NCBI RefSeq assembly: GCF_030408635.1
Contig: NZ_CP047198.1
Span: 1,426,001 to 1,490,000 of the forward strand
Reading direction: 5' to 3'
Length of the DNA: 64,000 nt
From: Corynebacterium coyleae
Lineage (GTDB): Bacteria > Actinomycetota > Actinomycetes > Mycobacteriales > Mycobacteriaceae
The notes under the pieces were generated by a model. The model was not told the origin of the DNA. It made no database searches and worked only from the letters and a program-made list of their open reading frames with translations. Both the position numbers and the translations under genes were made by a program. Of the stretch, positions 58,628 to 64,000 are shown in pieces. How positions within the stretch are numbered: position 1 is the first letter of the stretch; each line of letters starts with the position of its first letter.

Positions 58628-59445
58628 TGACCTCACCTCAACCACACAACGAGTCGCACGTGTCGCGCTCAGTTTCCCCTTCATCCCGGTTCGGCTTTGG
58701 AGTTGACGTTGGAGGCTCCTCCCTGAAGGCTGCGGTTGTCGACCTTCACAGTGGCGAATTTCACGGTGAAAGACTTGAGGTGCCTACGCCACAACCGGCG
58801 ACCCCTGACGCTATTGCAGAGGCGGTCGCGCAGCTAACGCGTCAAGCAGCATGGTCAGGCCCGGTTGGGATTGCGCTTCCGAGCGTGATTGTCCGCAACA
58901 TTGCTCGCACTGCGGCGAATATTGACGCGACCTGGGTGGGCACGGATGTAGTTGAGCCCTTCTCTACCGTGCTGGGGCACCACGATGTCACTGTGCTCAA
59001 CGATGCCGACGCAGCCGGGCTTGCGGAGGTGTCTTTCGGAAGCCCCGAAGCACAGCGCGGCTCTGCCTTGTTTCTGACGTTTGGCACGGGTATCGGCTCA
59101 GCGCTTCTAGCTAACGGTCAGCTCTTTGCCAATAGCGAGCTCGGGCATCTGCTTATCGACGACACGGAGGCCGAACACCTTGCGTCATCCGCCGTGCGCA
59201 CGAGGGAAGGCCTTTCTTACGCCGATTGGGCCAAGCGCGTGGAAACTGTTCTTTGCGAATACGAACGACTCCTCAACCCGGATGTCATCATCGTTGGCGG
59301 CGGTGTTTCGGAAAACAGTGACCAGTGGGTTCCACTGCTGAACGTCAACACTCCAGTAGTTGTGGCCAAGTTACTGAATCGAGCAGGCATCGTGGGCGCT
59401 GCCAAGGCCGGTGCCGGTCATGTCGCTGGCTCACCTCATAGGTAA
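58627..59445 (+). CDS. ppgK: Polyphosphate glucokinase (ROK family)
   Basis: 272 residues from ATG at 58627; an ATG at 58522 would add 35 residues upstream of the promoter. Phosphate-1 motif FGFGVDVGGSSLKAAVVDL, phosphate-2 FLTFGTGIGSALLANG, the sugar site SELGHLL and the late RLLNPDVIIVGGGVSE. It phosphorylates glucose with polyphosphate or ATP. Position next to sigA matches M. tuberculosis Rv2702. Confidence 0.94.
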   Translation: MTSPQPHNESHVSRSVSPSSRFGFGVDVGGSSLKAAVVDLHSGEFHGERLEVPTPQPATPDAIAEAVAQLTRQAAWSGPVGIALPSVIVRNIARTAANIDATWVGTDVVEPFSTVLGHHDVTVLNDADAAGLAEVSFGSPEAQRGSALFLTFGTGIGSALLANGQLFANSELGHLLIDDTEAEHLASSAVRTREGLSYADWAKRVETVLCEYERLLNPDVIIVGGGVSENSDQWVPLLNVNTPVVVAKLLNRAGIVGAAKAGAGHVAGSPHR

Positions 59446-59502
59446 ATCCTGTAGGGTGTTGACATTCTGCATATTCGGGCTACGCGCCCATACGTGCAGT
59501 AG

Positions 59503-59675
59503 GCACATAAAAATGGAACGTTCACCTGCTTGCTAGGATGGGCGTTCTGAAAATTTTTATGTGCTTGCGTACCCTGGTTTTCCAGTGGTAGCAAACACTG
59601 CACCAACTGCACTTCACAACGATGAAGTGCACATCGCAGTGGTTGTGGGCCGAACCTCTTGCGAGGTCCCGGCCC
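59503..59675 (+). promoter_or_regulatory. sigA promoter and structured leader
   Basis: TAGGAT at 59534-59539 with upstream TGC is an extended -10, giving a leader of about 160 nt. It lies between arms GCACATAAAAAT (59503-59514) and ATTTTTATGTGC (59553-59564). Two hairpins follow in the leader: TGCACTTCA/TGAAGTGCA (59608-59616, 59623-59631) and GGGCCG...CGGCCC (59647-59652, 59670-59675) with inner ACCTC/GAGGT. Function unknown. Confidence 0.6.
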
Positions 59676-59706
59676 CGAGATAGTCTGATGAGTCGAAAGG
59701 GCGTAC

Positions 59707-61197
59707 GTGGTAGCCAGCGAAGCTTCAAGCAACAACACCGTTCATGGCGAGCCTGTGGATCCGTCAAACGGTGGCGAGAGCAACGGTTCCGGTACCGACT
59801 CGAAGCCTGCCAAGAAGACGGTGAAGAAAGCAGCCAAAAAAGCAGTGAAGAAAACCGCGAAAAAGACTGCTAAAAAGACTGCGAAGAAAACCGCGAAAAA
59901 GACAGCCAAGAAGACGGTAAAGAAGTCCGCGAAGAAAACTGTCCGTAAGTCTGCGGCGAAGCGCACCACAAAGGCTGCTCAAACCGCTGCAGCGAAGGCG
60001 GACGAAGCCGAGACCGAGGATCTCGAGGCAACAAGCGCGGACGACGAGTCCTTGGATCCGACCGATGCCGAGGATTACGACCCGGACATGGGCGACGATG
60101 AGGACGACGCGTTCGACGAAGATCTCGACGGTGCCATGGACGACGCCGACGAGACCGAAGACGAAGATGACGAGGAAGAAGAGGACGACGGTTCTTCTGT
60201 CTGGGACATTGAAGAATCCGCTGCCCTGCGCCAAGCACGCAAGGATGCTCAGCTGACCGCATCCGCGGACTCTGTTCGTGCCTACCTCAAGCAAATCGGC
60301 AAGGTTGCACTTCTCGATGCAGAGCAAGAGGTCTCTCTTGCGAAGCGCATCGAGGCAGGACTCTACGCACAGCACCGTCTCGACGAGATGGCACGTGCTG
60401 CTGCAGAAGGCGACAAGGATGCAAAGCTCACGCCTGCGGTAAAGCGTGATCTCCGCGCGGTTGCTCGTGATGGCCGTAAGGCAAAGAACCATCTGCTCGA
60501 GGCGAACTTGCGTCTCGTCGTGTCGCTGGCCAAGCGTTACACCGGTCGCGGGATGGCATTCCTGGATCTGATTCAGGAAGGAAACCTTGGCCTCATCCGT
60601 GCCGTTGAGAAGTTCGACTATTCCAAGGGCTACAAGTTCTCCACCTATGCCACGTGGTGGATCCGCCAGGCAATTACGCGTGCTATGGCAGACCAGGCCC
60701 GCACCATTCGTATTCCGGTGCACATGGTCGAGGTCATCAACAAGCTTGGCCGCATTCAGCGTGAGCTGCTGCAGGACCTCGGTCGCGAGCCAACGCCGCT
60801 CGAACTGGCAAAGGAAATGGATATCACCGAGGAGAAGGTCCTCGAGATCCAGCAGTACGCTCGTGAGCCGATTTCGCTCGACCAGACGATTGGTGACGAG
60901 GGCGATAGCCAGCTCGGCGACTTCATCGAAGACTCCGAGGCAGTCGTTGCCGTGGATGCCGTGTCCTTCACGCTTCTACAGGATCAGCTGCAAGACGTTC
61001 TGCACACGCTCACCGAACGTGAGGCTGGCGTCGTTCGCCTGCGCTTCGGCTTGAGCGATGGCATGCCGCGCACCTTAGATGAGATTGGTCAGGTCTACGG
61101 CGTCACGCGTGAACGTATCCGCCAGATCGAGTCGAAGACGATGTCGAAGTTGCGTCACCCGTCGCGCTCCCAGGTGTTGCGCGACTACCTGGACTAA
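59707..61197 (+). CDS. sigA: Primary sigma factor SigA (RpoD)
   Basis: 496 residues from GTG at 59707, with AAAGGG upstream. Residues 33-90 are a lysine-rich tetrapeptide repeat (KKTA-type), and 99-163 are very acidic. Region 1.2 starts near residue 188 ([15 protein letters not shown]). Region 2 has [12 protein letters not shown] and [20 protein letters not shown], and region 4 has [20 protein letters not shown] with the final helix-turn-helix. It directs RNA polymerase to housekeeping promoters such as the -10 boxes noted here. Confidence 0.97.
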   Translation: MVASEASSNNTVHGEPVDPSNGGESNGSGTDSKPAKKTVKKAAKKAVKKTAKKTAKKTAKKTAKKTAKKTVKKSAKKTVRKSAAKRTTKAAQTAAAKADEAETEDLEATSADDESLDPTDAEDYDPDMGDDEDDAFDEDLDGAMDDADETEDEDDEEEEDDGSSVWDIEESAALRQARKDAQLTASADSVRAYLKQIGKVALLDAEQEVSLAKRIEAGLYAQHRLDEMARAAAEGDKDAKLTPAVKRDLRAVARDGRKAKNHLLEANLRLVVSLAKRYTGRGMAFLDLIQEGNLGLIRAVEKFDYSKGYKFSTYATWWIRQAITRAMADQARTIRIPVHMVEVINKLGRIQRELLQDLGREPTPLELAKEMDITEEKVLEIQQYAREPISLDQTIGDEGDSQLGDFIEDSEAVVAVDAVSFTLLQDQLQDVLHTLTEREAGVVRLRFGLSDGMPRTLDEIGQVYGVTRERIRQIESKTMSKLRHPSRSQVLRDYLD

Positions 61198-61211
61198 ATT
61201 TTCACGCGACA

Positions 61212-61259
61212 AAGCTCAGCGCCCCGGCCAGATCATGTATCTGCCGGGGCGCTGAGCTT
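61212..61259. terminator. Long hairpin between sigA and the DUF4190 gene
   Basis: Arms AAGCTCAGCGCCCCGGC (61212-61228) and GCCGGGGCGCTGAGCTT (61243-61259). The stem can extend by CAGAT/ATCTG with one bulged base. T-runs are weak (GCGCTTT on plus, TGTC on minus); probably a shared terminator of the convergent genes. Confidence 0.82.
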
Positions 61260-61306
61260 GCGCTTTACTCGGTGCTACTCGTTTACGGCGAGTATCACCG
61301 CGGTCT

Positions 61307-61870
61307 TTAGTTCGAGGACCCTTCCATTTCATTTATCTTTTCATTGAAGCCATCTTCGATGCACTTCTGGTATGCAGCGTTGTCCGATTGGTACTGTTCA
61401 CAATCGCCGATGATGTCCTTGGCAAAGTACACACCCCAGAAGATCATCACCGCAGTTGCGATCATTGCGAAAGCGCCTAGGACCAGGCCGGTCACCGCCA
61501 TGCCTTTGCGGGAACCCGGCCCCACGATGTTCTTCGATTTACGGATACCAACGATGCCGAGGATCACCGCGATGACACCAAGAATGATGGCACCGAACAA
61601 CGTGAACATGGCAGGGATCGAGAGAATGCCGAAAATCAGGGCTGCCATTGCAACGCCATTAGGTTTCTGCTCCCCTACCGGCGCTGTGCCGTAGGGCGCG
61701 CCGTAAGCGGAGGGGCTCTGGGCCGTGTCATAGCCCGCTGGTGCCTCATAGCCCGCGTAGTTGTTCGCTGTGTCGTAGCCTTCCGGCTGCGGCTGGTTAT
61801 AGGGCGAGACTCCCTCAGGGTGGCCGTTCGGGTCGTTCGGGTAACCGTTGGGGTTGTAGCGGTCAGTCAT
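61307..61870 (-). CDS. DUF4190-domain membrane protein
   Basis: 187 residues. The N-terminal 65 residues are rich in Pro, Tyr, Gly and Asn with near-repeats (NPNGYPNDPNGHPEG). Two or three membrane helices follow with NGVAMAALIFGILSIPAMF, RKGMAVTGLVLGAFAMIATA and a short C-terminal soluble part with two Cys (GDCEQY...QKCIED). Function unknown. GAGGAG precedes the ATG. Confidence 0.88.
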   Translation of the reverse strand: MTDRYNPNGYPNDPNGHPEGVSPYNQPQPEGYDTANNYAGYEAPAGYDTAQSPSAYGAPYGTAPVGEQKPNGVAMAALIFGILSIPAMFTLFGAIILGVIAVILGIVGIRKSKNIVGPGSRKGMAVTGLVLGAFAMIATAVMIFWGVYFAKDIIGDCEQYQSDNAAYQKCIEDGFNEKINEMEGSSN

Positions 61871-61922
61871 TCGTTTCTCCTCGTTTTACGTAATGTGCCC
61901 GCCCACTGTACCGACTTCGGTG

Positions 61923-63680
61923 TCACCAGTCACGAAGGTAGGCGATGCGTTCTCGGAGCTGTTCCGCGCTACACAGTGCAGTCGGTGGACCTCCGCAGGC
62001 CTTTCGTACCTCGGTGTGGATCGCACCGTGTGGGCGACCAGTTTTGCTGGCGACGATGGATACGCGCGCGTTGAGTTCGCTGCGTAGCTGAGGGAGTTCG
62101 TCAGCTGCAGTTGCACTTTGGGGAGTCTCCTCCACCGGCTGTGTTACCTTCTGCGGCTCCCCGAGTAGCTCTGCTCGTTCACGAGCGCGTCGTTCCTCTG
62201 CCCGGCGCGCTTTTTCTTCAGCATCGCGTGCGTCGAGTTGGTCGGCCTGGCGTTTGGCCAGCAGGGTGCGTACTTGCTCGGCGTCGAGGAGGCCGGGCAG
62301 TCCGAGGAAGTCTTGTTCCTCTGCAGAGCCGGCGACTGTTGGGGTGCCGTAGGTGGATCCGTCGAAGATCAGCGAGTCGAGCTCCGCCGATGCTCCGATG
62401 GTTTCGTATCCGGAGGTTTCGTCGGGTTCGTTTTGGGTGCGGTTGGCCTGCTCGAGCAGTTCGTCGGACCAGCCGGATTCGCGGTGAGGTTTGCCTAGGA
62501 CGTGGTCGCGTGAAACCTCCATTTCCTCAGCCAGGCGCAGCAGCACTGGGACGGAGGGCAGGAAGACGGAGGCCGATTCGCCGGGCATGCGGGAACGGAC
62601 GAAGCGTCCGATGGCCTGGGCGAAGAACAATGGTGTGGATGCTGAGGTTGCGTAGACGCCGACGGATAGGCGTGGCACGTCGACGCCTTCGGACACCATG
62701 CGGACAGCGACCATCCATTCGTCGCGGGATGCCGAGAATTCATCAATGCGGTCGGAGGCGCCTGGTTCGTCGGAAAGAACGAGCGTGACTGGGGTGTTGG
62801 AAAGTTTTTCCAGGATCTTCGCGTATGCGCGGGCGGTGGTTTTGTTGGTGGCGATGACTAGTCCGCCAGCGTCTGGCATGTTTGCGCGGACTTTCATCAG
62901 GCGGGTGTGTGCAGCATTAAGGACGGCTGCGACCCAGTCACCTTTCGGGTCCAGTGCGGTCTTCCATGCACGTGCGGTTTGTTCGGCGTTCAGTGGTTCG
63001 CCGAGGCGAGCTGAGTACTCCTCCCCTGCTGAGTCTTTCCATTGTGCTTCGCCCGAGTATGCAAGGAACACCACGGGTCGGACGACGCCATCGGCCAGTG
63101 CGTGGGAATAGCCGTAGGTGTAGTCCGATTCTGAGACGAGGTGGCCGGCGCCGTCTTCGACGTAGCGCACGAAAGGGATCTGGGAGTCGTCGGAACGAAA
63201 TGGTGTACCGGTCAGAGCGAGTCGGTGTTCGACGTCGTTGTATGCCTCGTAGACACCATCACCCCAGCTCTTGGAGTCACCTGCGTGGTGGATCTCGTCG
63301 AGAATCACCAGCGTGCGTCGTGCTGAAGCGACAGCATGGTGTTTGAAGGGGTGCATACCTACTTGCGCATACGTGACGACGATGCCGTCGTAGGCGGCGT
63401 TGACTGCCGAAGAGTTGGTGAAGTTTGGGTCCAACGACATTCCGAACCGCTTGGCGGCGTCCGACCACTGGTGCTTGAGGTGCTCGGTTGGTACGACGAC
63501 GATAATGCGCTGGACGGTGCGGTCAGCGAGCAGGGTCGAGGCAAGCGTGAGCGCGAAGGTGGTCTTACCTGCGCCGGGCGTTGCCACAGCCATGAAGTCG
63601 CGTGGCTTGGTACTCAGAAACGAATCGAGGGCCTCCTGCTGCCATTTGCGCAGCGAAGGCCCAGAAGACGCGGCTGTCAC
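61923..63680 (-). CDS. DEAD/DEAH-box helicase, XPB/ERCC3-like superfamily 2
   Basis: 585 residues from GTG at 63680, which overlaps the DUF3039 stop (GTGA). Walker A ATPGAGKTTFAL, Walker B ILDEIHHAGDSKSWG, motif III LTGTPFRSD, motif VI QAIGRFVRSR. The C-terminal 190 residues, after HVLGKPHRESG, are unusual: an acidic part, a charged coiled coil (EEKARRAEERRARERAELLG) and a final helical module ending RERIAYLRDW. Nucleic-acid translocase; partner unknown. Confidence 0.9.
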   Translation of the reverse strand: MTAASSGPSLRKWQQEALDSFLSTKPRDFMAVATPGAGKTTFALTLASTLLADRTVQRIIVVVPTEHLKHQWSDAAKRFGMSLDPNFTNSSAVNAAYDGIVVTYAQVGMHPFKHHAVASARRTLVILDEIHHAGDSKSWGDGVYEAYNDVEHRLALTGTPFRSDDSQIPFVRYVEDGAGHLVSESDYTYGYSHALADGVVRPVVFLAYSGEAQWKDSAGEEYSARLGEPLNAEQTARAWKTALDPKGDWVAAVLNAAHTRLMKVRANMPDAGGLVIATNKTTARAYAKILEKLSNTPVTLVLSDEPGASDRIDEFSASRDEWMVAVRMVSEGVDVPRLSVGVYATSASTPLFFAQAIGRFVRSRMPGESASVFLPSVPVLLRLAEEMEVSRDHVLGKPHRESGWSDELLEQANRTQNEPDETSGYETIGASAELDSLIFDGSTYGTPTVAGSAEEQDFLGLPGLLDAEQVRTLLAKRQADQLDARDAEEKARRAEERRARERAELLGEPQKVTQPVEETPQSATAADELPQLRSELNARVSIVASKTGRPHGAIHTEVRKACGGPPTALCSAEQLRERIAYLRDW

Positions 63681-63922
63681 TTGCGGCGCAGCCCCTTATA
63701 GATCCGCTCGCAGTCCGGGCACACCGGAGAGCCGGGCTTTGCTTGTTTTTTCACCGGGAAGGTTTCGCCACACAGGGCGACGACCATTTTGCCGGAAATC
63801 GCAGAGTCGACAATTTGGTCTTTTTTGACGTAGTGGAAAAACTTCGGGGTTCCGTCGTCGGTTGTCGACGAGGTATCTTCCCGCAAATCCGGGCGTTCAA
63901 GTGTCTTCGTCGTCGTGTTCAC
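63677..63922 (-). CDS. DUF3039 family zinc-binding protein
   Basis: 81 residues from GTG at 63922 (MNTTTKTLERPDLREDTSS), chosen because CATGAT (63935-63930) lies 7 nt before it, indicating a leaderless mRNA. An ATG at 63934 is the alternative. TPKFFHYVKKDQIVDSAISG leads to ALCGETFPVKK and VCPDCERIYKGL, a Cys/CxxC metal site. Function unknown. It is translationally coupled to the helicase. Confidence 0.88.
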   Translation of the reverse strand: MNTTTKTLERPDLREDTSSTTDDGTPKFFHYVKKDQIVDSAISGKMVVALCGETFPVKKQAKPGSPVCPDCERIYKGLRRK

Positions 63923-63950
63923 GCGCTCTATCATGCCCCAAATTGAGCGA

Positions 63951-63975
63951 GAGGTTAAGCCGGAGGGCTAACCTC
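63951..63975. promoter_or_regulatory. Palindrome in the divergent promoter region
   Basis: GAGGTTA (63951-63957) and TAACCTC (63969-63975), extended inwards by AGCC/GGCT with one bulged base. It is located between DUF3039 and the next plus-strand gene and could be an operator for both. Confidence 0.42.
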
Positions 63976-63982
63976 GACGCAT

Positions 63983-64000
63983 ATGAGCACCAATGAGAAC
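63983..64000 (+). CDS. Start of a further gene (only six codons in the window)
   Basis: ATG at 63983 gives MSTNEN before the right edge. TAACCT (63968-63973) is about 9 nt upstream, so a short-leader or leaderless mRNA is possible. Identity cannot be judged; in related genomes a DUF3099 gene often stands here, but that is recollection only. Confidence 0.4.

Noticed and set aside
59681-59697. CTGATGAGTCGAAAG before sigA resembles the conserved core of a hammerhead ribozyme (CUGAUGA...GAAA).
   Set aside because: There is room for only three bases where stem II should be, and no matching stem I/III with a cleavage-site sequence could be found around it. Most likely chance, the GAAAGGG serving as ribosome site.

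Overview
The window looks like a chromosomal core segment of a Corynebacterium species (Mycobacteriales, Actinomycetota). The reasons are the moderate-to-high G+C, the genes for mycolata-specific functions (PimA, the PIM acyltransferase, phosphatidylinositol-phosphate synthase, the arabinofuranosyltransferase AftC, polyphosphate glucokinase), families restricted to Actinobacteria (DUF3000, DUF3039, DUF3093, DUF3710, DUF4193), and a gene order that follows the M. tuberculosis efp-to-sigA region as I recall it. I see no rRNA genes, CRISPR arrays, insertion sequences or prophage. No gene-free stretch exceeds 300 bases; the longest are about 245 bp (44340-44584) and 261 bp (59446-59706).

Layout. 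Positions 1-1150 hold the 5' part of a secreted, metal-transport-associated surface protein running off the left edge, preceded by a Zur-like palindrome. From 14.1 kb down to 1.27 kb, on the minus strand, lies a compact series: rarA, alaS, ruvX, mltG, aroE, prepilin peptidase, aroC, aroK, aroB, aroQ, pepQ, efp and nusB, ending in a strong terminator. It joins shikimate synthesis to translation and replication housekeeping. Upstream are a kinase-like protein and aspS. Positions 17.4-23.3 kb carry a zinc metallopeptidase, a HEPN-CBS fusion, L-serine dehydratase, hisS (opposite strand), an exported cyclophilin and a small secreted protein. From 44.1 kb down to 23.35 kb is a long minus-strand series: copC-PCuAC-DyP, thrS, HIT, pgsA, PIM acyltransferase, pimA, a LemA-like protein, yebC, ruvCAB, yajC-secD-secF, a peptide-binding lipoprotein, apt, rel and a serine hydrolase. 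The pgsA-acyltransferase-pimA block makes phosphatidylinositol and the first PIM lipids. yajC-secDF is the accessory part of the Sec translocon.

Positions 44.2-45.2 kb are a tRNA cluster (Val-CAC on minus; Gly, Val, Gly, Cys, Val, Gly on plus) containing a 183-bp duplication. Two transporters follow, then from 47.5 to 64 kb come a RibD-type reductase, aftC, msrB, hemQ, DUF3000, rnd, dxs, a TrmA-type methyltransferase, DUF3710, dut, DUF3093, DUF4193, ppgK, sigA, DUF4190, an XPB-like helicase and DUF3039.

Points most worth following up: a HEPN-CBS fusion protein; an operon joining CopC, a His-tailed PCu(A)C lipoprotein and a Tat lipoprotein DyP peroxidase, with an operator-like palindrome; a LemA-like protein translationally coupled to pimA; about a dozen genes whose -10 box sits 6-8 nt before the start codon (leaderless mRNAs); tRNA-Val(GAC) copies with C instead of U at position 33; and the structured leader and lysine-repeat/acidic N-terminus of SigA. 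Functions are assigned by recognising motifs by eye; no database search was run.
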